14,937 nt of DNA from an uncultured Campylobacter sp. Lineage in GTDB: Bacteria; Campylobacterota; Campylobacteria; Campylobacterales; Campylobacteraceae. The notes under the pieces are model-generated. The model made no database searches. It saw only the letters and a program-made list of their open reading frames with translations, and had not been told where the DNA came from. The stretch's first letter is position 1. The number at the start of each line of letters is the position of its first letter. Location of the stretch: contig CAJPSJ010000015.1 in NCBI GenBank assembly GCA_905373295.1, positions 1-14,937 of the forward strand, written 5' to 3'. Position numbers and translations under genes: made by a program. Positions 1 through 6,494 of this stretch are shown here, piece after piece.

Positions 1-102
1 TATTTTATTAAAGATGATAAGAGAGAATCCGCTTAACTTATCTTGAGCCAATTTTTTTACTGATCTGCCTTATGATCTGAAAATAATCGCCGAATTTTTC
101 CT

Positions 103-1212
103 CTACTTGTTCGAAATTTTATCGGCACTGATACCACTTTGAGCCGGAATTTTACCTTGCTCGTTTCTTTGCTTGAGCTGTCCGCACGCTGCACTGATAT
201 CTAGCCCCTTGCTCTGGCGGATCGTGCAAGTAATGCCGTGCGCGCAGAGATAGTCTTGGAATTTCACCATATTTTCGGGGCTTGGCCTGCCAAAGCTCGA
301 GCCTTCGTGCGGATTAAAATAGATCAGATTTACTTTTGCGCGAATGCCGTGCAGAAGCTTCACTAGCGTTTTGGCATCGCTTGAGCGGTCATTTATCCCA
401 TCGATCATTAGATATTCAAACATCACGCGTTTTCGCAGATCGATTGGGAACTCGCGCACCGCCTGCATGATCGATGCGATATTGTAGGCGCGATTTATCG
501 GCATTAGTTTTTCACGCAGTTCGTCATCCACTGCATGCAGCGAGATCGCGAGTAGCACGCCAAGATCCATTTCGCCAAGCTTTTTTATCTGCGTAGAAAG
601 TCCACTCGTACTTATCGTTTGGCGACGTGGCGCTATGGCGAGTCCGTCGTTTTCTTTTAAAATTTGCACAGCTTTGGCAACGTTGTCTAGGTTATTAAGC
701 GGTTCGCCCATCCCCATATATACGACATTGACGCGGCGCTCGTACGGGATCGCGTTCATTTTCTTGATGAGCCAAATTTGAGCCACGATTTCGCCTGGAG
801 TTAAATCCCGTACGAAACCACCTTTTGCTGTCAGACAGAAGCTACAGCCAATTTTGCAACCCACTTGCGAACTTACGCAGATTGAGTAACGCGCGTGTCT
901 TACAACTTTTTCGTTTTCATCTCGCAGCTCATCCTTCATCGGCAGCAGGACACTTTCGATCGTCTTGCCGTCTTTGAGAGCGAAAAGATATTTGATACTG
1001 CCATCGCTACTTGTTTCGGATCTGACGCATTCAAGTGGATCTAAATAAAAATTTTGAGCTAAGCTTTGACGGATCTCTTTTGGTAGATTTAGCATTTGTG
1101 CAAAGTCATCCACATTCTTTTTGTAAATCCATTCGTAAATTTGCTTGGCTCTAAATTTTGGTTCGACGAAATTTCCAAGCTCTTTCATCGTAAAATCAAA
1201 GATATTTTTCAA
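103..1212 (-). CDS. rlmN: 23S rRNA A2503 / tRNA A37 C2-methyltransferase RlmN
   Basis: A radical-SAM enzyme that methylates C2 of adenosine 2503 in 23S rRNA and A37 of some tRNAs. The 4Fe-4S cluster motif CxxxCxxC is at C119, C123 and C126, a glycine-rich SAM segment (GMGEPLNN) follows near residue 166, and the two cysteines of the methyl-transfer mechanism are at about C112 and C343 (in SAACGQL). The length of 369 residues is normal for the family. The start is TTG at 1212-1210. It is preferred over the downstream ATG at residue 9 because a Shine-Dalgarno-like CTAAGG lies 7 bases upstream (1220-1225) and because the extra residues match the usual N-terminus before the conserved FRAKQIYEW segment. 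The start overlaps the TGA of the upstream phosphorylase-like gene, so the two are probably translated from one message. The C-terminal tail after SAACGQL is about 20 residues of unconserved sequence. Confidence 0.97.
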   Translation of the reverse strand: MKNIFDFTMKELGNFVEPKFRAKQIYEWIYKKNVDDFAQMLNLPKEIRQSLAQNFYLDPLECVRSETSSDGSIKYLFALKDGKTIESVLLPMKDELRDENEKVVRHARYSICVSSQVGCKIGCSFCLTAKGGFVRDLTPGEIVAQIWLIKKMNAIPYERRVNVVYMGMGEPLNNLDNVAKAVQILKENDGLAIAPRRQTISTSGLSTQIKKLGEMDLGVLLAISLHAVDDELREKLMPINRAYNIASIMQAVREFPIDLRKRVMFEYLMIDGINDRSSDAKTLVKLLHGIRAKVNLIYFNPHEGSSFGRPSPENMVKFQDYLCAHGITCTIRQSKGLDISAACGQLKQRNEQGKIPAQSGISADKISNK

Positions 1213-1754
1213 ATTAATGCCTTAGTTTTTAGATATTTAGTTAAATTTTTTTTTGCGGCGGCGTGATTTTTTAAAAAATCCGTGTGAGCATTTGAATTGC
1301 AAAAATTCGTCGCACAAAAAATTCCGTAAGCGGGAATTTCAAATTTTTGTGCTACCTTAAGAACCGCAAAAAATTCCATATTTTCTAAAAAATAACCTCG
1401 CTCAAAGAATTTTAGCGCGGATTTTTTATCGGTCGTAATAAAATTTGAGCTATTAGTTATTGTTTCATATGAAACATCGACAGAATTCCTAGCTATAATT
1501 TCATAGCTAATCGGAGAGTATGAAAGCTCATAAAGTGCCGATATCTCGCAGTTTGCAGCCGATCTGCTTTCATAAATTTTTAGAATTTTACCTTCTTTAT
1601 ATAGCCCTGCAGAACCCACGAAAATGATTTCACTCGGCAAGCTTTGCCTATTTTCGCATAAAAATTTAGTTAAATTTATACTAACATCCACTAGTCCCAC
1701 ACCCATAGGCAGGGCAAAATCAAAAATTTCATTTCGTCCGGCAGAGATTATCAT
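1209..1754 (-). CDS. Nucleoside-phosphorylase-like protein, substrate unknown
   Basis: A 181-residue protein that I assign to the nucleoside phosphorylase / MTA-SAH nucleosidase superfamily. The sequence near residue 125 ([13 protein letters not shown]) matches the Asn-Met-Glu motif in which the Glu contacts the ribose 2'-OH, followed by [11 protein letters not shown], which resembles the strand holding the base-recognition residues. Near the N-terminus IIFVGSAGL is like the phosphate-loop region. At 181 residues it is shorter than the roughly 230 residues of MTA/SAH nucleosidase, so it is either a minimal member or specialised. I recall a gene of this kind beside rlmN in Campylobacter, usually annotated as hypothetical or purine-nucleoside phosphorylase. 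It ends within the TTG start of rlmN and has an extended -10 promoter about 33 bases upstream. The ribosome binding site is weak. Superfamily likely; substrate not predictable. Confidence 0.8.
   Translation of the reverse strand: MIISAGRNEIFDFALPMGVGLVDVSINLTKFLCENRQSLPSEIIFVGSAGLYKEGKILKIYESRSAANCEISALYELSYSPISYEIIARNSVDVSYETITNSSNFITTDKKSALKFFERGYFLENMEFFAVLKVAQKFEIPAYGIFCATNFCNSNAHTDFLKNHAAAKKNLTKYLKTKALI
1220..1225 (-). promoter_or_regulatory. Ribosome binding site supporting the rlmN TTG start
   Basis: Read on the minus strand this is CTAAGG, 7 bases before TTG at 1212-1210. It lies inside the last codons of the phosphorylase-like gene and decides in favour of the TTG start. Confidence 0.6.
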
Positions 1755-1786
1755 TTACGCATTCACGCTTTCATTATTTTTCACTA

Positions 1787-1795
1787 ATCATAGCA
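1787..1795 (-). promoter_or_regulatory. Extended -10 promoter for the phosphorylase-like gene and rlmN
   Basis: On the minus strand the sequence reads TGCTATGAT, an extended -10 element (TGn plus TATGAT). Transcription would start near 1780, giving a leader of about 26 bases before the ATG at 1754. Campylobacterota sigma-70 promoters often lack a clear -35 box, and none is seen here. Confidence 0.5.
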
Positions 1796-1871
1796 AAATG
1801 ACGATAAATTTAAGGCTAAATTTTGAAATTTTTTCGTCGTAAAGTATCGGGTGAAATTAAAATCAATTTAA

Positions 1872-2030
1872 GCAAATATCTATGAGAGCTGTACTCTTAC
1901 CTTTCATAATGGTAGCAGTGCAGGTGGCGGGTAGAAGATGTAAAAGTATCATAAAAAAGCTTATGATTTAGCTAAAACGAATAAATTTTATCTAAGCAAA
2001 AACGACGCTTGCAAAAAACTTGCAAGATAA
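1872..2030 (+). pseudogene. Decayed 3' end of a Sel1-repeat-type gene
   Basis: One plus-strand frame from 1872 to the TAA at 2028-2030 reads like protein in spite of two in-frame stops (TAG near 1932 and TAA near 1941). Before the stops it contains IYESCTLTFHNGSSA, and after them KKAYDLAKTNKFYLS followed by KNDACKKLAR and a stop. Paired cysteines in phrases like 'KAYDLA ... ACKKLA' are typical of Sel1/Hcp-like repeat proteins, which are common as secreted cysteine-rich proteins in Campylobacterota. No start codon or ribosome site can be assigned. Two apparent hairpins (1948-1967 and 2008-2026) fall inside this reading and are explained by repeated Lys/Ala/Cys codons. The call rests on pattern recognition only. 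Confidence 0.42.
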
Positions 2031-2107
2031 TAAAGGCTGAAATAAAATTAATTATTTGGTCGCTTTGGCGGCTAAGTTTCAACCCTGCGGTATAAATCTG
2101 ACCAAAT

Positions 2108-2995
2108 TTACAGTCTCACTTCGATGCCTTGCTCCTGCAGATATGCTTTTAGCGCCTTGATTTCGATCTCTCTAAAGTGAAAAATCGATGCCGCCAGGCA
2201 TGCGTCCGCGCCTGCTAAAAATGCGTCCTTAAAATGCTCTATTTTACCCGCACCGCCGCTTGCGATGACGGGGATGTCAAGCTCGCTAAAAATCCGCGTC
2301 AAATTTAGCTCAAAGCCGTTTTTAACGCCGTCGCAGTCCATCGACGTGAGTAAAATTTCGCCTGCGCCGCGCTCCTGAGCTTCTTTCGCCCAAGCAAGCG
2401 CGTCCCTGCCGGTATCCAGCCTGCCGCCGTTTATAAACACGCTATAGCCGCAAAACTCGCCGTTCCTAGTTAAAATTTCATCCTGCGAGCTGCGTGAAGT
2501 CTCTCTAAAATTCTGTGCTTCGTTGCGTAAATTTGCGTTCAAATTCCGTGTCGCGCCGCATAAATTACCGCTTGAAATTTCGTTCGAATTTCGTTTCGCG
2601 TCGATCGCGACCACGACGCACTGCGAGCCGAATTTATTTGCGGCTTCGTCTATCAAATTCGAATTTTTTATCGCGGCCGAGTTGAGGCTGATTTTGTCAC
2701 ATCCGACGTTTAGCAGACGCGAGATATCGTCGATCGCACGGATACCGCCGCCTACTGTTAGCGGGATAAAAAGCTCGCGCGCGACTCGCTCTACGACCTC
2801 CACGATCGTATCGCGCTCAAGGTGCGACGCCGTGATGTCGAGGAAGCACAGCTCGTCTGCGCCCTCCTCGTTGTAGCGTTTGGCTATCTCGACCGGATCG
2901 CCCGCATCCACGAGACCTACGAAATTTACGCCCTTTACCACGCGCCCGTCTTTGACGTCTAGGCATGGGATTATGCGTTTTGCGAATCTATTCAA
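2108..2995 (-). CDS. hisF: Imidazole glycerol phosphate synthase cyclase subunit HisF, with an in-frame insertion
   Basis: HisF joins ammonia from HisH to PRFAR, forming imidazole glycerol phosphate and AICAR in histidine synthesis. The protein starts with the hallmark [10 protein letters not shown]; catalytic aspartates are at D13 and D132. VGGGIR (about 81) and [11 protein letters not shown] are the phosphate-binding loops, and the C-terminal FHFREIEI is conserved. At 295 residues it is about 40 longer than usual (about 252). The excess is residues 136-178, an Asn/Arg/Ser/Glu-rich stretch between AIDAKR and GEFCGYSVF, in the loop after strand 5 on the catalytic, HisH-facing side of the barrel. 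The reading frame and all core motifs on both sides are intact, so the protein is probably functional. The start is TTG at 2995-2993, with GAAGGG 5 bases upstream (3001-3006). No other his gene is nearby; it stands alone and diverges from ksgA. Confidence 0.96.
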   Translation of the reverse strand: MNRFAKRIIPCLDVKDGRVVKGVNFVGLVDAGDPVEIAKRYNEEGADELCFLDITASHLERDTIVEVVERVARELFIPLTVGGGIRAIDDISRLLNVGCDKISLNSAAIKNSNLIDEAANKFGSQCVVVAIDAKRNSNEISSGNLCGATRNLNANLRNEAQNFRETSRSSQDEILTRNGEFCGYSVFINGGRLDTGRDALAWAKEAQERGAGEILLTSMDCDGVKNGFELNLTRIFSELDIPVIASGGAGKIEHFKDAFLAGADACLAASIFHFREIEIKALKAYLQEQGIEVRL

Positions 2996-3000
2996 AGCAG

Positions 3001-3006
3001 CCCTTC
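3001..3006 (-). promoter_or_regulatory. Ribosome binding site supporting the hisF TTG start
   Basis: On the minus strand this reads GAAGGG, 5 bases before TTG at 2995-2993. The only nearby ATG (3008-3006) overlaps this site and opens a six-residue frame that stops at 2988, so it cannot start hisF. Confidence 0.6.
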
Positions 3007-3028
3007 ATAATAAAATTTTTTATGATTT

Positions 3029-3076
3029 TAGCCAAATTTTACTTAACATAATGACTTTATAAGTAAAATTTAGCTA
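3029..3076. repeat. 16-base imperfect inverted repeat in the hisF-ksgA divergent gap
   Basis: The arms are TAGCCAAATTTTACTT (3029-3044) and AAGTAAAATTTAGCTA (3061-3076), which pair at 15 of 16 positions (one C/A mismatch), around a 16-base centre. It sits in the 91-base gap between the divergent starts. Candidate -10 elements lie in or next to it: TAAAAT read on the minus strand at 3030-3025 for hisF, and TATAAG at 3058-3063 or TAAAAT at 3064-3069 on the plus strand for ksgA. It could be an operator for both genes or a hairpin in the transcripts. Confidence 0.75.
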
Positions 3077-3086
3077 GACTCTCGCG

Positions 3087-3947
3087 ATGATTAAGGCGAA
3101 AAAAGAGTTCGGGCAAAATTTTTTAAAAGATGAAGCCGTTTTAAACAAGATCATCCAGGCGATTCCCGAGAGCGTACAGAATGTCGTTGAAATCGGGGCT
3201 GGCTTAGGTGATTTAACTCGCAAGCTTTTGGAATTTTACAGATTAAAAAGTTTCGAGATAGATGAAGATTTATATCAAATTTTAAGCGCTAAATTTGCGC
3301 AGCAGATCGCTAGCGGCGAGCTTGAGCTCGTTTTGGGCGATGCTTTGCGGATTTGGCAGCAGCGGGGTCTTGGCTGCGGCGAATATTTTTTGATCGCAAA
3401 TTTGCCCTACTACGTCGCTACAAAGATGATTTTGCAGGCGATCGACGATGAGTTGTGCAGCGGATTTTTGGTGATGATCCAAAAGGAGGTCGCTTTAAAA
3501 TTCTGCGCTAGAGCCGGGCAGAGCGATTTTAGCGCTCTTTCGATCCTGGCGGATCTCGCGGGCGGTTGCGAGCTTTTGTTTGACGTTGGGCCCAGCTGCT
3601 TCGAGCCCGCGCCGAAGGTGACCTCATCGGTAATTAGGCTCGTAAAAGGCAAAAATTTTAAGCCAGGCACCGAGATAAACGCAGATGATCTTGGCGTAAA
3701 AAGTTGCGCCCGCTTCCAAAATCTCGATGAATACGAGAAATTTAAAAGCTTTTTGCGCGTATCTTTCAGCGCGCCGCGAAAGACGCTTATTAAAAATTTA
3801 AGCGCAAAATTTGATAGAGGCTTAGCCGAAGAGATCTTTTTAAATTTGAAAATTCCGCCCACAATTCGGGCGCACGAGTTAAATTCCACCCTTTTTTTAG
3901 AAATTTTTAAAAATTTAAAGGCAAAAGATGGAAGAAAACAGAAATGA
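3087..3947 (+). CDS. ksgA: 16S rRNA dimethyladenosine transferase KsgA
   Basis: KsgA dimethylates adenosines 1518 and 1519 (E. coli numbering) in helix 45 of 16S rRNA during late 30S assembly. The N-terminus has the family motif KKEFGQNFLKD, then the SAM motif I VEIGAGLGDLT at about residue 34, an acidic motif II (EIDEDL), GDAL, and the catalytic motif IV NLPYYVATKM near residue 105. The C-terminal RNA-binding part contains SFSAPRKTLIKNL. The 286 residues are slightly longer than the usual 265-275. The start is ATG at 3087; there is no strong Shine-Dalgarno. The last 20 bases overlap the RNase J gene in another frame, which suggests coupled translation. Confidence 0.97.
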   Translation: MIKAKKEFGQNFLKDEAVLNKIIQAIPESVQNVVEIGAGLGDLTRKLLEFYRLKSFEIDEDLYQILSAKFAQQIASGELELVLGDALRIWQQRGLGCGEYFLIANLPYYVATKMILQAIDDELCSGFLVMIQKEVALKFCARAGQSDFSALSILADLAGGCELLFDVGPSCFEPAPKVTSSVIRLVKGKNFKPGTEINADDLGVKSCARFQNLDEYEKFKSFLRVSFSAPRKTLIKNLSAKFDRGLAEEIFLNLKIPPTIRAHELNSTLFLEIFKNLKAKDGRKQK

Positions 3948-6153
3948 AAACGGCGTCGAACGACTCAAAAAAAGCAATCGCTATAAAAAACGCAAGGAAA
4001 ATCTAAAAAAATCTATCGCAAGCGAAGGCTCTGCGGGCGATGTGGAATTCGGCGGCGAGCACGAAAACGGCTCTCGCAAAAATAAAGGCGCGAAAAACGG
4101 GCAAAATTCCGCTCGTTCAAAGGGTTCAAAAAATGGCTCTCGCAACGGATCAAATTTTTCGGGCGGTTCGTCAAGCGGCAATTCAAACGGCGCGAATGGT
4201 GCGCATTTCGCAGGCGCATACCCAAAAAACAACGAAAACGGCGCGGACGGTTCAAATTTAAACCGCGACGGTCGTGCAAAATCAAATAGCAGCAGCGCAA
4301 AAGGCGCAAATTCTAACGCCGCAGACGATACGAACTCTTCGGATGTGCAGAAAAAGAAAAAGCACAAAAAGCGCTCAAATATGCCAAAGAGCCTTACCGG
4401 CAATGAGCCGTGGCAGAAGGCGATGGATGATGCGATCGCGAAAAATAAGCTGATTCACGAGGAGCGCCTGCACCCGCTTAAAGACGCTAATCGCAGCGAT
4501 GAGACGGTGCGTATCACGCCGCTTGGCGGACTGGGCGAGATCGGCGCGAATATGACCGTTTTTGAGACTAATACGAGCGCGATTATCGTCGATGTGGGCA
4601 TGAGCTTTCCGGAGGAGAGTATGCTTGGCGTGGACATTTTAATCCCCGACTTCGATTATGTTCGCAAGATAAAAAACAAGATCAAGGGCATCATTATCAC
4701 GCACGCGCACGAGGATCATATCGGCGCGATGCCATATTTTTTCAAAGAATTTCAATTTCCGATCTATGCCACGCCGCTTCCTTTGGGGATGATAAGCAAT
4801 AAATTTGAAGAGCACGGCCTTAAAGCCGAGCGTAGCTACTTCCGCCCCGTGCAGAAGCGCCAGCTCTATCAGATCGGCGATTTTGAGGTCGAGTTTATCC
4901 ATATAACGCACTCGATTATCGATGCAAGCGCGCTTGCAATCACAACGAAAGCGGGCACGATCATCCATACGGGCGATTTTAAGATCGATCACACGCCGAT
5001 CGACGGCTATCCGACTGATCTGAACCGCCTAGCTTATTACGGCGATCGCGGAGTTATGCTTTTGATGAGCGATAGCACGAACTCTCATAAAGAGGGGATC
5101 ACAAAGTCTGAAAGCTCGGTAGGAAAGACCTTTGATACGATATTTTCAAGCTGTAAGGGGCGCGTGATAATGAGCACCTTCAGCTCAAACATCCACCGCG
5201 TCTATCAGGCTATTGAGCGCGGCGTAAAATACGGCCGCAAGGTCTGCGTCATCGGACGAAGCATGGAGCGAAATTTATTTACCGCGATGGAGCTTGGATA
5301 TGTAAATTTAGACAAAAAGATCTTTGTCGATGCCGATCAGGTTTCCAAATACCCGGATAATGAGGTTTTAATCGTAACCACCGGCTCGCAGGGCGAGACG
5401 ATGAGCGCGCTGTACCGCATGGCGACGGACGAGCACAAATACATTAAAATCAAATCCACCGATCAGGTAATCATCAGCGCCAAGGCGATCCCGGGTAACG
5501 AAAGCAGCGTCTCGACCGTGCTTAACTACCTGCTAAAAAGCGGCGCAAAGGTCGCGTATCAGGACTTCAGCGAGATACACGTAAGCGGGCACGCCTCGAT
5601 AGAGGAGCAAAAGCTCATGCTGCGCCTGATAAAGCCGAAATTTTTCCTACCCGTGCACGGCGAGTACAACCACATCGTAAAGCACAAAGAAACTGCGATG
5701 GAGTGCGGCATCGAGGAGAAAAATATCTATCTGATGAACGATGGCGATCAGATGGAGGTTTGCGAAAAATATCTAAAGCGCGTCAAGACGGTCAAGACGG
5801 GCAAGGTGTTCATCGATAATCAGATCAATAAGCAGATATCCGACGAGATCGTCAAGCACCGTCAAAATTTAGCCGATGCGGGCGTCGCGGTCATCATCGC
5901 GCAGATCGACAAAAACGAAAAGAGGCTCATCCAGACGCGCGTCATCACCTACGGGCTCGTTGCCGATAATCAAACGGCGCACTTTACCAAGGAGATGCAG
6001 GGCATCATCGAGCAGTTTTTAGCAAATTTAAAAGATGAAATTTTGCTCGATCACTGGGCGCTGGAGGGTAAGATCCGCCAAGCCGTACGCAAGCATATCT
6101 TTAGAAAGATCAAAAAATATCCGACCATCGTGCCGGTGATTTATTTGATGTAG
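3928..6153 (+). CDS. rnj: Ribonuclease J
   Basis: A metallo-beta-lactamase/beta-CASP ribonuclease with 5'-3' exonuclease and endonuclease activity; in epsilon-proteobacteria it is the main mRNA-decay nuclease. The zinc motif HxHxDH is at H259, H261, D263 and H264; HTGDF (347-351) supplies further ligands; SDSTNS at 381-386 and the beta-CASP motifs HVSGH (551-555) and FFLPVHGEY (about 571) follow. The conserved core begins at about residue 192 (VRITPLGGLGEIG). Before it lies an extension rich in Asn, Ser, Gly and Lys with a basic cluster KKKKHKKRS near residue 145, apparently disordered. Helicobacter pylori RNase J also has an N-terminal extension, which contributes to its partnership with the RhpA helicase; this one may play a similar part. 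The ATG at 3928 has AAAGG 6 bases upstream and lies within ksgA. Confidence 0.96.
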   Translation: MEENRNENGVERLKKSNRYKKRKENLKKSIASEGSAGDVEFGGEHENGSRKNKGAKNGQNSARSKGSKNGSRNGSNFSGGSSSGNSNGANGAHFAGAYPKNNENGADGSNLNRDGRAKSNSSSAKGANSNAADDTNSSDVQKKKKHKKRSNMPKSLTGNEPWQKAMDDAIAKNKLIHEERLHPLKDANRSDETVRITPLGGLGEIGANMTVFETNTSAIIVDVGMSFPEESMLGVDILIPDFDYVRKIKNKIKGIIITHAHEDHIGAMPYFFKEFQFPIYATPLPLGMISNKFEEHGLKAERSYFRPVQKRQLYQIGDFEVEFIHITHSIIDASALAITTKAGTIIHTGDFKIDHTPIDGYPTDLNRLAYYGDRGVMLLMSDSTNSHKEGITKSESSVGKTFDTIFSSCKGRVIMSTFSSNIHRVYQAIERGVKYGRKVCVIGRSMERNLFTAMELGYVNLDKKIFVDADQVSKYPDNEVLIVTTGSQGETMSALYRMATDEHKYIKIKSTDQVIISAKAIPGNESSVSTVLNYLLKSGAKVAYQDFSEIHVSGHASIEEQKLMLRLIKPKFFLPVHGEYNHIVKHKETAMECGIEEKNIYLMNDGDQMEVCEKYLKRVKTVKTGKVFIDNQINKQISDEIVKHRQNLADAGVAVIIAQIDKNEKRLIQTRVITYGLVADNQTAHFTKEMQGIIEQFLANLKDEILLDHWALEGKIRQAVRKHIFRKIKKYPTIVPVIYLM

Positions 6154-6493
6154 GTGCGGCTAAATTTAGCGTGCAAGGCGGATTTGATCGACGGCGGACG
6201 AGTGAAATTTTAATGGCGCCGGTTAGCGCTCGGGCATGAAATTTTGCGATGTGAGTGGGCTTTGCAGCGTAAAAATTTTAAAGCGGCTAGTAAAATTTTA
6301 GCACAGAATTTCGGCGTAAAGCAAAATTTAAAGAGCATCTAGCAAGCCCGCGGCGAGCGGGCAGGACGGCGCGCTATTTTGTAGATTAGAATTTTATGAC
6401 GCAAATTTCAAAGGTGCGAAATTTCGGCTAGCGCAAATTTAGGCGCGGCGCAAAGAGGCGTAAAATGAAAGTAAATTTTAAAAAGAAGGTTTA
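6154..6493. other. AAATTT-rich spacer before kpsF
   Basis: 340 bases with no gene of normal size. AAATTT occurs ten times, starting at 6162, 6205, 6239, 6273, 6293, 6324, 6403, 6419, 6435 and 6473. A GC-rich hairpin, GCCCGC and GCGGGC around a 5-base loop, is at 6346-6362 without a following T-run. A nine-codon ORF at 6465-6494 ends in the kpsF start codon. I see no clear promoter. Confidence 0.6.
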
Positions 6494-6494
6494 A
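6465..6494 (+). CDS. Possible nine-residue leader peptide coupled to kpsF
   Basis: ATG at 6465 opens a frame encoding MKVNFKKKV, stopping at TAA 6492-6494, whose last A is the first base of the kpsF ATG. An SD-like AGAGG lies a few bases upstream. The kpsF gene also has its own AGAAGG 5 bases from its start, within this ORF. It could be a translational leader or chance; a frame this short is weak evidence. Confidence 0.2.
   Translation: MKVNFKKKV

Larger units (their letters stand above)
1755..2107. other. Spacer between the phosphorylase-like gene and hisF
   Basis: 353 bases without an intact gene. It holds, in order, the minus-strand promoter at 1787-1795, the coding remnant described at 1872-2030, and an inverted repeat with 8-base arms ATTTGGTC at 2054-2061 and GACCAAAT at 2100-2107. 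The last of these directly abuts the hisF stop codon and could fold in the hisF 3' end with a loop of 38 bases; no T-run follows, so it is not a convincing terminator. Confidence 0.6.

Noticed and set aside
1..102. Open frame after the rlmN stop (about 23 residues to a TAA near 45) as a downstream gene
   Set aside because: It has no start codon and sits out of frame with rlmN; a stop lies just upstream.
1624..1842. 72-residue plus-strand frame overlapping the phosphorylase-like gene
   Set aside because: Mostly antisense to a better-supported gene; no ribosome site and no recognised sequence.
2008..2026. Hairpin CTTGCAA/TTGCAAG in the spacer near hisF, as a terminator
   Set aside because: It falls in the Sel1-like remnant, where repeated Cys-Lys-Lys-Leu-Ala codons explain it, and no T-run follows.
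2988..3008. Six-residue ORF overlapping the hisF TTG start, as a histidine attenuator leader
   Set aside because: It encodes no histidine and has no attenuator hairpins; its ATG coincides with the ribosome site of hisF.
3410..3889. 159-residue minus-strand frame inside ksgA
   Set aside because: Antisense shadow of a strongly conserved gene; no ribosome site and composition of an antisense translation.
3981..4403. Two long minus-strand frames and one plus-strand frame opposite the N-terminal part of RNase J
   Set aside because: They arise from the biased Asn/Ser/Gly/Lys codons of the extension; the translations are Phe/Pro/Arg-rich, without ribosome sites or family resemblance.
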